A DNA stretch of 64,000 nucleotides from Planococcus wigleyi (GTDB lineage: Bacteria; Bacillota; Bacilli; Bacillales_A; Planococcaceae): contig NZ_JACSPU010000002.1 of the NCBI RefSeq assembly GCF_014836985.1, forward strand, positions 248,001 to 312,000, written 5' to 3'. Position 1 is the first letter of the stretch. Every line of letters begins with the position of its first letter. Under the pieces are notes generated by a model. The model made no database searches and was not told where the DNA came from. It saw only the letters and a list, made by a program, of their open reading frames with translations. Below are positions 47,910-56,921 of the stretch, piece by piece. The translations under genes were made by a program, and so were the position numbers.

Positions 47910-48644
47910 ATGGCACGTTTAGCAGAAAAAGTGGCAATCATTACAGGGGCAGCTCAAGGCATGGGAGCGTCACACGCGAAAAAATTCATCGATGAAGGCG
48001 CGAAGGTCATTTTGACGGATTTGAATGAAGAAAAAGGGCAGGCGCTGGCTTCAGAACTTGGAGAACATGCTGCATTCGTCAAACACAATGTAACCAGTGC
48101 AGAAGATTGGGCAAATGTAGTAGCGCGGGCTGAAGAGAAGTTCGGTCCGGTCAACGTATTGGTCAACAATGCAGGCATTACGATGGCAAAATCGATCTTG
48201 CAGACGACGGAAGAAGAATACCGCCGCATCGTTGACATCAATCAAGTTTCGGTATTTTTGGGCATGAAGGCAATCATCCCATCCATGCAAAAAGCAGGTG
48301 GCGGATCGATCGTCAACATTTCTTCCATGAATGGCTTGGTGGCTGGGGCAATCGGCTATACGGATACGAAATTTGCGGTCCGCGGCATGACAAAAGCAGC
48401 AGCAATGGAGTGCGCCAACTACGGCATCCGCGTAAATTCTGTGCATCCAGGTGTCATCGCAACGCCGATGGTTGTTCAGGAAGATACCAAAGCGGCAGTC
48501 GAGGAATTCTCCAAACATATTCCCATGAAGCGCGTTGCACAATCTGAGGAAGTCTCCAATATGGTCTTGTTCCTGGCGTCTGACGAAGCCAGCTATTCTA
48601 CGGGCTCGGAGTTCGTGGTAGACGGCGGATTGACGGCTCAATAA
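47910..48644 (+). CDS. Short-chain dehydrogenase/reductase
   Basis: The 244-residue SDR has the cofactor motif VAIITGAAQGMGASHAKKFI, NNAGITMAKS, the catalytic Ser in IVNISSMNGL and the YxxxK pair as YTDTK. The end GSEFVVDGGLTAQ fits classical SDR enzymes such as FabG or 3-alpha-hydroxysteroid dehydrogenases, with NAD(H) preference suggested by the Asp in VILTDLNEE. Substrate cannot be told from sequence. Divergence from a TetR gene with a palindromic site suggests an inducible catabolic or detoxification role. Confidence 0.92.
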   Translation: MARLAEKVAIITGAAQGMGASHAKKFIDEGAKVILTDLNEEKGQALASELGEHAAFVKHNVTSAEDWANVVARAEEKFGPVNVLVNNAGITMAKSILQTTEEEYRRIVDINQVSVFLGMKAIIPSMQKAGGGSIVNISSMNGLVAGAIGYTDTKFAVRGMTKAAAMECANYGIRVNSVHPGVIATPMVVQEDTKAAVEEFSKHIPMKRVAQSEEVSNMVLFLASDEASYSTGSEFVVDGGLTAQ

Positions 48645-48653
48645 GCATTATAA

Positions 48654-48696
48654 AAACGGCCATTACGCAATTTTCAGCGTAATGGCCGTTTTTTTT
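48654..48696. terminator. Terminator after the SDR gene
   Basis: AAACGGCCATTACGC and GCGTAATGGCCGTTT form a perfect 15-bp stem, followed by a long T-run. Confidence 0.9.
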
Positions 48697-48703
48697 GTTG
48701 GAT

Positions 48704-49312
48704 TCAACGTGTCTGATAGTTTTTGTTAACAAACAGCACCAGTACCGGTCCGATAATCGGAATCCAGGCGAGCGCTTTGAGTTTGACCTGTGGGTAAAAG
48801 CGGTAAGTCGTGTAAACGGATAATCCCCATAGCACAAACCAGTCGACGGTCATGACGGATACGAGGCCAGATGCGAAAAAGGCTTCGCGATAGGCGGCGA
48901 ATGAAAAACCCTGCAGCAGCGTCAGCCCATTGACGGCCCACGACAGCATCAGGAGGATCAGCCAAAAGCGGGAACTGAGAAAACGTATGAGCCAGTGAGG
49001 CGTCCGCAACTTTCTGTCAGCCTTCCGGTCGCCGAAAGCAAAATAGAGCAGCAGTGAGAAAGCTCCGACAACGAAAGACAGAAGCGCGAACGGCCAGGCC
49101 GGCCATTTCTGCCGGTCATTCAACAGCAGCAACGTCAGAAACACCATCGGAAACAGACCGAGCGAATTGAAGACGGCGAGCACCAATGGATCGATCGCTC
49201 CAAGATTGCCGCTGAATATGTTTGACAAGATGGGGTCGGCCTCGCCGCCGGGTGCCAGAAACACGGCGTAGCCAACCAACAGCAGCCACACGATAAAAAA
49301 GATCACAGTCAT
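48704..49312 (-). CDS. Polytopic membrane protein of unknown function
   Basis: The 202-residue protein has six hydrophobic segments (FFIVWLLLVGYAVFLA near the start; FNSLGLFPMVFLTLLLL; FALLSFVVGAFSLLLYF; WLILLMLSWAVNGLTLL; MTVDWFVLWGLSV; LAWIPIIGPVLVLFV). A short soluble loop DRKADRKLRTPHW divides the halves. I do not recognise the family; related short integral proteins occur in Bacillaceae. It stands alone on the minus strand, its 3' end facing the SDR terminator. Confidence 0.6.
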   Translation of the reverse strand: MTVIFFIVWLLLVGYAVFLAPGGEADPILSNIFSGNLGAIDPLVLAVFNSLGLFPMVFLTLLLLNDRQKWPAWPFALLSFVVGAFSLLLYFAFGDRKADRKLRTPHWLIRFLSSRFWLILLMLSWAVNGLTLLQGFSFAAYREAFFASGLVSVMTVDWFVLWGLSVYTTYRFYPQVKLKALAWIPIIGPVLVLFVNKNYQTR

Positions 49313-49547
49313 TCCCCCTTTTTCAACTTATTCCATTACCTCATGGGTTCCCTGAAGGATGCACCGGCAAACCGTTAGCTGACCGCTTGAAAAATCATAA
49401 AACTTAATAACGCGAACGTAATCAAGCTTTTGATTTTACTGGTCTTCCATATAGAGCCCGTTGAAAGATTCTGCTTAGTTTCCAATGTTGACTAAAGAAG
49501 GGGAATAAGTCCAAAATGGAGAGGTAAACTATTCTGGAGGTTGTTCC

Positions 49548-49937
49548 ATGCATTCAGTCACGATCATCGGATTCATCGCAATTTTTGTGGCTTATTTCCT
49601 TTTTATCGGAATCTACCTCAGAAAACATCGCGGCATCAAAGGCTTGGGAGGAAGCGTTTTCCTGAAGGACAGAAACCTTTTGGGGATCGCACTTGAGGTG
49701 GCGCTTTTTATCGGCTTTGTGTTTGCCTTGATCGCTATCAACATGAAAGATGACGGCGCCGGGATTTCGTTGATTGCCCGTCTCAGTCCTTTTGCGGCGC
49801 TGTTTTTCCTGCAGACCTTATTTCGGGGAATCGGGGAATGGCGTGCGCACCGGGAAGAACGACGCTACTGGTATGAATGGTCAGCATCTTTGACCATCCT
49901 GTCAGCTTTTACTTTATTACTCATTTTGGAAGGATGA
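49548..49937 (+). CDS. Four-helix membrane protein of unknown function
   Basis: The 129-residue protein has about four hydrophobic segments (IIGFIAIFVAYFLFIGIYL at the N-terminus; LGIALEVALFIGFVFALIAI; SLIARLSPFAALFFLQTLF; YEWSASLTILSAFTLLLIL) and a basic loop of IYLRKHRGIKG. It starts at the ATG after TGGAGG (49534-49540). It is followed by an RDD protein gene 5 bases later, so the two are co-transcribed. Family not recognised; not DUF4181 by motif. Confidence 0.6.
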   Translation: MHSVTIIGFIAIFVAYFLFIGIYLRKHRGIKGLGGSVFLKDRNLLGIALEVALFIGFVFALIAINMKDDGAGISLIARLSPFAALFFLQTLFRGIGEWRAHREERRYWYEWSASLTILSAFTLLLILEG

Positions 49938-49942
49938 ATCAG

Positions 49943-50335
49943 ATGAATGAATTGATGAAAAAACGCACGAAGGCACTCCTGATCGACACAGCCATTTCCA
50001 CAGCCGTATCGTTTGCTGTTGAACCTTTATTAAAAAGAAAAACGAAAAGCAGCTTTGTGTACACGGTAGTGTCCCCAACCGTGATTTTCTGGGGCTTGGA
50101 ATATGCGCAAATGCGGCTGAAAGGCCAGACCATCGGACATAGAATGATGGGCATCGAAGTTCAAAACGAAGCGGGCGGCGAACCGACGCCTGAACAAATT
50201 TTGGAGCGCATGGTACACCGCGACACAGTCAGCCCGTTCATCTATTTGAAAGACCGCGCCCAGTACGATGCGTACGAAGGCGACAGATTCCCACACGATC
50301 TGTATTCGTACACAGTCGTTAAAGAAGTCGAATGA
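49943..50335 (+). CDS. RDD-like membrane protein
   Basis: The 130-residue protein starts at ATG 49943 (GGAAGG upstream). The N-terminus KRTKALLIDTAISTAVSFAV has the Arg/Asp pattern of RDD-family membrane proteins, and the second half LKGQTIGHRMMGIEVQNEAGGEP matches the RDD GQTxGxRxxGI motif. Two membrane helices are predicted. The last third is soluble (RDTVSPFIYLKDRAQYD). RDD proteins have been linked to ion transport and salt tolerance. Co-directional with the gene 5 bases upstream. Confidence 0.75.
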   Translation: MNELMKKRTKALLIDTAISTAVSFAVEPLLKRKTKSSFVYTVVSPTVIFWGLEYAQMRLKGQTIGHRMMGIEVQNEAGGEPTPEQILERMVHRDTVSPFIYLKDRAQYDAYEGDRFPHDLYSYTVVKEVE

Positions 50336-50337
50336 AA

Positions 50338-50370
50338 ACAGCCCTCCTTGAGATAAGGAGGGCTGTTCTT
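50338..50370. terminator. Bidirectional terminator
   Basis: ACAGCCCTCCTT and AAGGAGGGCTGT form a 12-bp perfect stem with a 5-base loop, between convergent genes. Confidence 0.85.
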
Positions 50371-50389
50371 ATGTAAGGCAGTGGGAAAT

Positions 50390-50617
50390 CTAGACAAGGC
50401 TAAAAGCCAAAAAGAGCCCCATGATAACGACCGCGCTGAGTATCGCGATTCCGTTTCCCACATTCTTTTTCACGTTGAGTTCTTCGTAACCCAGAACAGT
50501 AAACAACAGGGCCATTGTTCCAAGGGCATAGATCATTAAATTAAAGTTCTCAGAGACAAGAATAACTGTGAAAAAGGTCAGTGAGACGATTTGCAGAAAC
50601 ACTTTGAGTATCCCCAA
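50390..50617 (-). CDS. DUF3953-like small membrane protein
   Basis: The 75-residue protein has three hydrophobic segments (VFLQIVSLTFFTVILV; LMIYALGTMALLFTVLG; GIAILSAVVIMGLFLAF) and a short linker YEELNVKKNVGNG. Size and the linker resemble DUF3953/YczI-type membrane proteins of Bacillales. A good ribosome site (AGGAGGG) precedes the start at 50617. Function unknown. It is a minus-strand gene downstream of the 51746 gene across an 80-base gap. Confidence 0.6.
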   Translation of the reverse strand: MGILKVFLQIVSLTFFTVILVSENFNLMIYALGTMALLFTVLGYEELNVKKNVGNGIAILSAVVIMGLFLAFSLV

Positions 50618-50696
50618 TCCGATTTTATCCCCCTCCTTTTATTGATTAGACTAAATTTTTTCGTTTTCAGCGGTAGAGTACTTGCTTGGATCTTGC

Positions 50697-51746
50697 TTAT
50701 TGATGAGCATCGATTGCTGCCGCGCCGTTCTCTTTAAACAATTCTTTAAGTTCGCTTGGCGAATCGGATTTGATTGCAACGAAATTATATTCTTTTTCAA
50801 TTCCCATAAACAAAACGACTTTTTGCGGTGTCTTCATTTTCAAAATAAAATCCGGATAGACTTTTTCGAAATCCCGTACGGCAAAGTCGATGGTGTCTTT
50901 GGAAAGCTTTTGTTCAAGGATCGATGCGTCCTCAATGATAGATTCCACGTTCGAATAATCGATTTGTGCCCGTTTCATTAAACCAAGTGACAAATAGACT
51001 GCGTCTTTATCGGAATGAATCGGGTTCAATCGCAGAGCCTGGATATCGGCTAAGAAGAAAATGACCGAGTAAATATTCAGCAGCAACAAAATAATCGAGA
51101 GGATCGGTGCTTTGTCATGGAGCCAATAATGAATGGCGATCGTTTCGATGACGATGGCGTGGATCATCATAATCTGTAAGGCGATATAGCTCGATTTCTT
51201 GTACAGGGTGATTCCGGAGCGTGGTGCCTTTTTCCAGCTCGCGAATGCGTAATAAAACATCAGCGATTCGGAACAGACCACTTGAATAATGGGATGGGTG
51301 CGCACGTACCGATCAACGGCCTGTGAAAATGAAAATACAACCGGAAGCGGGCTTTTCTTGACATCAGCTGTAATTTTAGGCATATACCGGACAAAAGCGA
51401 CAATCAGCAACAGTTCCAGGAGAACAAGGCTGCCTTCTGCCAGAATCCCGATCCAGGTGATGGTTTCAAATGGTTCCAGCAATGAAGAAGGGATAAGGAA
51501 TCGGAGCAGCACACAACCGAGTGCAGAAAGCGCAATCGTTGTTTTTAAGGTGAATTTATTGAGGTAAAGCATTGTGAAAAGAGGCGCCAGGATAACGAGG
51601 TCCAACAGGGAACCCAGCACAACATATTGGGTTTCTTCAGGCATGATCGTAAGCCCGAAGGAAGTCTGGTACAACAAGAAATTACCGGTGAAAATACCAA
51701 CAAGCATCAAAAGCCAAATGGGTTTTGCTTTCTCTATCCAAGTCAT
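50697..51746 (-). CDS. Polytopic membrane protein of unknown function, 349 aa
   Basis: The 349-residue protein starts at ATG 51746, with AAGGAG upstream. About seven or eight hydrophobic segments occupy residues 10-240, ending with IILLLLNIYSVIFFLADIQAL. The C-terminal 110 residues (from RLNPIHSDKDA) are soluble with alternating strands and a DFAVRDFEKVYPDFIL helix, perhaps a PH-like domain. I do not recognise a named family. It begins 5 bases after the stop of the 203-aa gene, so the two form an operon. Confidence 0.65.
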   Translation of the reverse strand: MTWIEKAKPIWLLMLVGIFTGNFLLYQTSFGLTIMPEETQYVVLGSLLDLVILAPLFTMLYLNKFTLKTTIALSALGCVLLRFLIPSSLLEPFETITWIGILAEGSLVLLELLLIVAFVRYMPKITADVKKSPLPVVFSFSQAVDRYVRTHPIIQVVCSESLMFYYAFASWKKAPRSGITLYKKSSYIALQIMMIHAIVIETIAIHYWLHDKAPILSIILLLLNIYSVIFFLADIQALRLNPIHSDKDAVYLSLGLMKRAQIDYSNVESIIEDASILEQKLSKDTIDFAVRDFEKVYPDFILKMKTPQKVVLFMGIEKEYNFVAIKSDSPSELKELFKENGAAAIDAHQ

Positions 51747-51751
51747 TTTAT

Positions 51752-52363
51752 TCACTCCTTGTCTGTAGTAACATCTTCATTTGCATGAAATTCTTCTATC
51801 GTATACTCATTTTGAATTTCCTCAATTACCGCTTCATTTTCATCCAGAAAGTAGAAGGAAGACTGAAGGGTGTCCTTTTCCAGCTCTTGAGGGAAGTCCC
51901 AGAGAATAAGATCTTCAAAAGTAGATTCGGAAAAATAATCTGCCAAAGAGTGGACTGGATAGGGAGCTTCATATTCCAACGGCCATGAATTTGTTAAATG
52001 TTCTACCTCTTCACTTTTCAGGAGACCGTAAGCATGCTCCCACTTCCCAGGTGCGTTTAGAAAAGCGATATTTTGGTCAAGGTCCACATCAAAGACATTC
52101 AGATTAGTAGGCGAAATTTCAAAGTCTGTGTAAAGGGTGGTGATCAAGAAGCCGCGTTCGGGAATCATGAGCGCAAGGGAAAGTTCGCCGTTTTTATCAA
52201 TCAGGACAACATGACTCTCATCCACCATCGGTATAAGCGTCGCATCTGTTGATTGCTGCAGTTCCTCGAATGCGCCTTCCGGAGTGGTATGGTATCCGGT
52301 TGCGAGCCAGATAACGACTAAAATTAGGGCAATACCGGTGATCCACAGAAGAGTCTTTTTCAT
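51752..52363 (-). CDS. Membrane-anchored extracytoplasmic protein, 203 aa
   Basis: Residues about 1-22 (KKTLLWITGIALILVVIWLA) form an N-terminal membrane anchor or signal, followed by an acidic soluble domain rich in Glu and Asp (ends EEFHANEDVTTDKE). There is no lipobox Cys. GGAGCTG-type ribosome site lies upstream of the start. Together with the adjacent polytopic protein it may form a membrane complex, but no known domain is seen. First gene of this two-gene unit. Confidence 0.6.
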   Translation of the reverse strand: MKKTLLWITGIALILVVIWLATGYHTTPEGAFEELQQSTDATLIPMVDESHVVLIDKNGELSLALMIPERGFLITTLYTDFEISPTNLNVFDVDLDQNIAFLNAPGKWEHAYGLLKSEEVEHLTNSWPLEYEAPYPVHSLADYFSESTFEDLILWDFPQELEKDTLQSSFYFLDENEAVIEEIQNEYTIEEFHANEDVTTDKE

Positions 52364-52532
52364 TTTCCAGCTCCTTTTTCAAATCATCCAATCATTTTCC
52401 AGTTACCTTTATTTTAGTTTAAAAGACCTACTTTTACTAGTCGCTATTTTCTCTTAAATCCATAAACCCCTTCCTATCATTCTTACAGCCATCCGCTATA
52501 TAATAAAAGAAAAATCGGAAGGGTGAGTCCGC

Positions 52533-53258
52533 ATGAAGCTGTACAAGGAACTGGCAACATGGTGGCCGTTATTGTCTCCGCATACGGAATACGAGGAAGA
52601 AGCCCATCTTTTTCTGAAAATCATCCGACAGTATCATCCTGCAGTCAAAGAAGCGTTGGAATTTGGTTCGGGAGGAGGCAGCAATGCCTTTTACCTGAAA
52701 AAGTATTTTTCGATGACGTTGACGGACTTGTCGCCGGACATCCTGGAAGTCAGCCGCGAGCTCAATCCGGATTGTCCGCATATGCAAGGGGACATGCGAA
52801 CAATCGAGGTTGGCCGCCAGTTTGATTTGGTGTTCATTCACGATGCGATTACGTATTTTACGGATAAGGCCGATTTGCTGGCCATCATGAAAAACGCCAA
52901 GAAGCATCTGAAACCGGATGGCCTGTTGTTCATCATGCCGGACGAGTACACGGAAACGTTTGAACCCCGGACGGATCATGGAGGAGTCGACAAGGGTGGA
53001 CGGGGCATGCGGTATTTGGAGTGGACCTATGACAGCGACCCCGAAGATCATATGCTGGAAACGGAATATGCATACGTTATGCGGGACAGGGACGGAAAAG
53101 TGACCCATGAGCATGACAGCATGAAAGGCGGCTTGTTTTCCATGCCGGAATGGGAAGAGCTGCTTAGGGAAGCGGGATTTCAGGCTCATTTCGAACGGGT
53201 GGTGTTTTCGGACGATCCCCGTTCCTTTTTCGGAATTGCCGCGACACAACCCCATTAA
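52533..53258 (+). CDS. Class I SAM-dependent methyltransferase
   Basis: The 241-residue protein has the SAM motifs ALEFGSGGGSNAFYLKKYF (motif I; E/GxGxG), TLTDLSPDILEVSRE (motif II acidic loop) and FDLVFIHDAITYFTDKADLL (motif IV). The C-terminal part (DYE-like WTYDSDPEDHMLETEY and the ending FGIAATQPH) is typical of YcgJ/UbiE-like small-molecule methyltransferases. The substrate is unknown. It starts at ATG 52533 with GGAAGGGTGAG upstream. Single-gene unit ending in a terminator. Confidence 0.88.
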   Translation: MKLYKELATWWPLLSPHTEYEEEAHLFLKIIRQYHPAVKEALEFGSGGGSNAFYLKKYFSMTLTDLSPDILEVSRELNPDCPHMQGDMRTIEVGRQFDLVFIHDAITYFTDKADLLAIMKNAKKHLKPDGLLFIMPDEYTETFEPRTDHGGVDKGGRGMRYLEWTYDSDPEDHMLETEYAYVMRDRDGKVTHEHDSMKGGLFSMPEWEELLREAGFQAHFERVVFSDDPRSFFGIAATQPH

Positions 53259-53326
53259 AAGAGTGGAGAGTGTATCAGACTGTTCGAATTGCTTGGGTGC
53301 GAAGAAGAAATTTTGATGAAAATAGA

Positions 53327-53363
53327 AAAAGAGGGTTCTGGCATCCAGCCAGAACCCTCTTTT
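53327..53363. terminator. Bidirectional terminator
   Basis: AAAAGAGGGTTCTGGC and GCCAGAACCCTCTTTT form a perfect 16-bp stem around a 5-base loop between convergent genes. Confidence 0.9.
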
Positions 53364-53367
53364 CACT

Positions 53368-54039
53368 TTAACGATTTATTTTCACTGAAGCCACATACTC
53401 AAGAAGCTCCGTCAAAGGCATATCCGCCATCGAATCCAGCCGGTGCTCGACTTCACAGAAATCCATCGTGCTGGTGATTTTGTTCGGTACGATGACGCAT
53501 CCCATGCCAGCCCGTTTGGCGGCCGTCGCGCCGTGAGCCGAATCTTCGAAAACCAGGCAGTTTTCCGGAGCCAGTTCCAAACATTGCGCCGCTTGGATAT
53601 ACAATGCGGGATCAGGCTTCACTTTTTCCACATGATCGGAAGTCCGGATGCACTGGAAGTAATCGAACAATCCTAGGTTCTTTAAATGGCCCGAAACCCA
53701 GCGGTAGCTAGAACTGGAAGCCAAACCGATTTTTAATTCCATCTCTTGTGCCATCCGCAGGTAATCTTCCACGCCGTCACGCGCTTTCTCCTGCGCCAAT
53801 GTCGAAAGGAACTTTTCTTTGTACTGTTTTTCAAGCAAGGCATGCTCGACTTGTTTCCCGATTTGTTCCTCCATATAATGGAACGGCGAGAATCCACTGT
53901 CGGTGCCAACTTCGTTTTGCCATAACGCCAGCGGCAATTCACTGCCATGCTGGCCAAACATTTCCTGGAGAATATGGTATTGATGCGTTTCCGTGTCAAA
54001 AATCAAACCGTCAAAATCGAATATGATTCCTTTTATCAT
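53368..54039 (-). CDS. HAD-superfamily phosphatase (beta-phosphoglucomutase-like)
   Basis: The 223-residue protein has the HAD nucleophile motif GIIFDFDGLIFDTETHQYH, a C1 cap, a conserved Ser/Lys region (LASSSSYRWV ... VKPDPALYIQAAQ) and the metal motif VFEDSAHGATAAKRAGM. This matches the YhcW/beta-phosphoglucomutase-like phosphatase branch. Sugar phosphate substrates are likely. ATG 54039 is preferred to the longer frame because AAAGGAAG lies ahead. It is a lone gene. Confidence 0.88.
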   Translation of the reverse strand: MIKGIIFDFDGLIFDTETHQYHILQEMFGQHGSELPLALWQNEVGTDSGFSPFHYMEEQIGKQVEHALLEKQYKEKFLSTLAQEKARDGVEDYLRMAQEMELKIGLASSSSYRWVSGHLKNLGLFDYFQCIRTSDHVEKVKPDPALYIQAAQCLELAPENCLVFEDSAHGATAAKRAGMGCVIVPNKITSTMDFCEVEHRLDSMADMPLTELLEYVASVKINR

Positions 54040-54142
54040 AAAACATGCACTTCCTTTGCTGTTCAATTGGATAAGTTGAGTGATCGAGCTGATCTTACAT
54101 ACCTATTTTATCAGGGCAGGAACGTTTCTTTAAAACGATCGT

Positions 54143-55081
54143 TCACACCAGTAGTTCCATTACTTCCCGTGAAATGGCATGGGTGTTAATGGATGATTCC
54201 AATTGTCCGTTTTTCACACAGTTGATGAACTCGGCCAATTCGTAATACATCGTATCGAATTCATGCGCTACAGACAAATCTTCTGTCCGGCCGTCTCTGT
54301 AGTTGATGGTGATGTTTTTCGGGTCACTGATCCGGTCGATTTGAATCGTCCCGTTCTCGCCCTGTATTTCACTTGGTAAAAACGAATCCGAAATCTTCGA
54401 ATACATAATGATGGCTTCCATGCCATTATAGTTCAAGATCATGCTGCCTTGTCCATCGGCACCTGTCGACAATAAATAATTGTTCTTCATGGCAGACTCA
54501 GGTGCTCCTGCTAAATGAACGACCGGCGCGATGCCGTAGACACCAAGGTCCATTTTGGCGCCGTTGCCGAGTTCCGGTTTAAAGGCATTTTCAATGATGC
54601 CGTTCTTGTAATTGTCGTAGCGTGATGAGTATTGATTGTAATGGAAGATGAAACGGCGGATCGGTCCAATCTTGTCCAAGTTCTTTTTCAAATTCAGGAA
54701 AGAAGGAGTCACCGTTGATTTCATCGCTTCCATAAAGGTTGTGTTGTGCAGGCGGGAAGCTTCGATGACGCGGTCCATTTCCTCAACGGACGTGACCGCC
54801 GGCTTTTCACATAGGACATGGATGCCATGTTCCATAGCCAAAACGCTTTGCTCGGCATGGAAGGCGTTGGGGGAGGCGATATAAACAGCATCGATGTCAC
54901 CGCTGCTGAACAGCGCTGTTAAATCCGTGTAAACTTTCTCCACTCCGTATTTTTCCGCAAATGCGCTGCCGGTCTCTGTCGAACGGGAATAAACTGCGCC
55001 GATTGTAAATTCAGGATGCTGATTGGCCGCTTTGATAAAGCGGTCGGTAATCCAATTCGTTCCGATGATGCCAAATCTCAT
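54143..55081 (-). CDS. Gfo/Idh/MocA-family NAD(P)-dependent oxidoreductase
   Basis: The 312-residue enzyme starts RFGIIGTNWITDRFIKAANQ (Rossmann motif), contains the conserved catalytic-site region HVLCEKPAVTSVEEMD (EKP motif) and a DLGVYGIAPVVHLAGAPES in the C-terminal domain. Such proteins oxidise or reduce sugars, inositols or glucosides. Because it lies divergent from a beta-glucoside PTS operon, a role in sugar or glucoside metabolism is possible, but no direct link is shown. GGAGGAAT precedes its start. Confidence 0.85.
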   Translation of the reverse strand: MRFGIIGTNWITDRFIKAANQHPEFTIGAVYSRSTETGSAFAEKYGVEKVYTDLTALFSSGDIDAVYIASPNAFHAEQSVLAMEHGIHVLCEKPAVTSVEEMDRVIEASRLHNTTFMEAMKSTVTPSFLNLKKNLDKIGPIRRFIFHYNQYSSRYDNYKNGIIENAFKPELGNGAKMDLGVYGIAPVVHLAGAPESAMKNNYLLSTGADGQGSMILNYNGMEAIIMYSKISDSFLPSEIQGENGTIQIDRISDPKNITINYRDGRTEDLSVAHEFDTMYYELAEFINCVKNGQLESSINTHAISREVMELLV

Positions 55082-55193
55082 TGTGATTCCTCCTATTGAC
55101 TGATGGTATGCTTATCTTCTATTCTAACGCAGATTTCCAAAAAATGAGTGGTTACTCTTTTCCTCCATGAAGCGGAAAATTAATGAGTAGAGT

Positions 55194-55207
55194 TGTAAGC
55201 GGTTTCA
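55194..55207 (+). promoter_or_regulatory. cre site (CcpA operator) upstream of licB
   Basis: TGTAAGCGGTTTCA fits the cre consensus TGWAANCGNTNWCA exactly. It lies 60 bases before licB, so glucose repression by CcpA is expected. Function of the nearby regulator LicR would add induction. Confidence 0.85.
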
Positions 55208-55266
55208 ATCTAAACTGAGTTTGTAGTCGAATATTTCAGAAAACTAAAGGGAGAGGGGTTATACAA

Positions 55267-55578
55267 ATGAAGAATATTTTATTGGCGTGTTCAGCAGGAA
55301 TGTCCACCAGTCTACTGGTTACCAAAATGGAGGAAGCGGCGAAAACAAAAGGACTTGAGGTGACCATCTGGGCGGTTTCACAGGACAAAGCAACGAAAGA
55401 CATGGAAAAGGCGGACGTTCTGCTGATCGGTCCGCAAATGAGATTTCTGAAAAAGAAATTCGCAAAAGTGGCGGAAGAAGTCGGTATCCCGTTGGAAGTT
55501 ATTGACTCAATGGCTTATGGCAGACTGGACGGCGAATCCGTATTGAATAGAGCAATGGAATTAATCGAAACCTATTAA
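55267..55578 (+). CDS. licB: PTS EIIB, cellobiose/lichenan-specific
   Basis: The 103-residue EIIB has the phosphorylation-site Cys8 in ILLACSAGMSTSLLVTKMEE, as in the lactose/cellobiose (Lac) family. Phosphate passes from EIIA to this Cys and then to the incoming sugar. It starts the operon licB-licC-licA-GH1-GH4-licR. GGAGAGGGG precedes the ATG at 55267. The lic naming follows B. subtilis gene order BCAH; the substrate (cellobiose, lichenan fragments, or aryl-beta-glucosides) is inferred. Confidence 0.92.
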   Translation: MKNILLACSAGMSTSLLVTKMEEAAKTKGLEVTIWAVSQDKATKDMEKADVLLIGPQMRFLKKKFAKVAEEVGIPLEVIDSMAYGRLDGESVLNRAMELIETY

Positions 55579-55597
55579 CAGGAGCGGAGGAAAGAAA

Positions 55598-56884
55598 ATG
55601 GAAAACAATAAATTCATGCAGTTTCTGGAAAGCTTCTTGCTGCCATTGGCGGATGCACTGAACAACAACCGTTACCTGACTGCTTTGCGTGATGGCTTCA
55701 TGGTTGCTTTGCCTTTAATTATTTTTGGTTCCATCTTTGTGGTGATCGCCAACCTGCCATTCCTGGATCGTGTCATCAGTCCGGAAGCTTATACAGCCTA
55801 TCAAAATGCGTTGGGTCCGGCATCTGCTGCAACGCTCAGTATCATGGGGATGTTCGTCATCATTGGCATCGGCTACAAGCTGACGGCCCATTATGGACAG
55901 GACGCCATCTATGGCGGAGTTGTCGCCCTGGCGGCTTTCCTGATTTTGACACCGCAGATTTTGGAAGATGTACCAGGCGTGATTCCAACTTCAGCTCTTG
56001 GCGCACAAGGGATGTTCCTTGGGATTTTCACCGCATTTCTTTCGGCAGAGCTTAACCGCTTTTTCATCGAGCGTGGCTGGACCATCAAGATGCCGGCCGG
56101 TGTACCTGCAGCGGTATCGAAATCATTCAGTGCCTTGATCCCGATCACGTTAACCTTATCGGTTTTTCTGCTCATCCGGGTACTGTTCAGCTTTACTTCA
56201 TTTGAAACGATGCAAAACTTCATTTTCACGATTATCCAACAGCCGTTGACGATTCTCGGAAGCGGTTTGCCGGCAACGATCATCATCGTCCTGTTGACGC
56301 AGGTTTTCTGGTTTTTCGGTTTGCACGGGCAAATCATCATCAACTCGGTATTCGATCCGATCTGGTTTACACTCAATGACCAGAACTTGGTAGCTTTCCA
56401 ATCAGGAGAAGCACTTCCGAACATCGTGACCAAACAATTCATCGATTCGTTCCTTGTCGGAATGGGTGGAACAGGAATGACGCTTGCTGTCATCGTATTG
56501 ATTTTTGCCATCGGAAAAAGCCGTCAGCTCAAAGAATTGGGGAAACTTGGCGCACCGGCAGGCGTTTTCAATGTCAACGAACCGATCATTTTCGGTTTGC
56601 CGATCATCATGAATCCGTTGATCATCATTCCATGGATGCTGGCACCGGTTGCAGTCACAGTCATCACTTACTACTCGATGGCGGCAGGGCTTGTTCCAAG
56701 ACCGGCAGGCATTATCGTGCCTTGGACGACACCACCCATCCTCAATGGTTTCCTGGCGACAGGAAATGCATGGCAGGGCGGGGTGCTTCAGGCAGTTAAC
56801 ATGCTTGTCGTCATGATGATCTGGTGGCCGTTCCTGCGGATTCTGGACAAAAATTATTACGAAACTGAACGGGAAGAAGCTTGA
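55598..56884 (+). CDS. licC: PTS EIIC, cellobiose/lichenan-specific
   Basis: The 428-residue permease has ten or so membrane helices with the EIIC Lac-family motifs: FMVALPLIIFGSIFVVIANL, an LFIGTGGTGMTLA-like GMGGTGMTLAVIVLI, and NEPIIFGLPIIMNPLIIIP with the conserved Glu involved in sugar binding. It transports and phosphorylates the beta-glucoside. Lies 19 bases after licB. Length is a little below LicC of B. subtilis (452). No truncation is evident. Confidence 0.92.
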   Translation: MENNKFMQFLESFLLPLADALNNNRYLTALRDGFMVALPLIIFGSIFVVIANLPFLDRVISPEAYTAYQNALGPASAATLSIMGMFVIIGIGYKLTAHYGQDAIYGGVVALAAFLILTPQILEDVPGVIPTSALGAQGMFLGIFTAFLSAELNRFFIERGWTIKMPAGVPAAVSKSFSALIPITLTLSVFLLIRVLFSFTSFETMQNFIFTIIQQPLTILGSGLPATIIIVLLTQVFWFFGLHGQIIINSVFDPIWFTLNDQNLVAFQSGEALPNIVTKQFIDSFLVGMGGTGMTLAVIVLIFAIGKSRQLKELGKLGAPAGVFNVNEPIIFGLPIIMNPLIIIPWMLAPVAVTVITYYSMAAGLVPRPAGIIVPWTTPPILNGFLATGNAWQGGVLQAVNMLVVMMIWWPFLRILDKNYYETEREEA

Positions 56885-56921
56885 TCATTTTCCAGAAAAC
56901 TATTAGTAGAGGTGACAGCAC

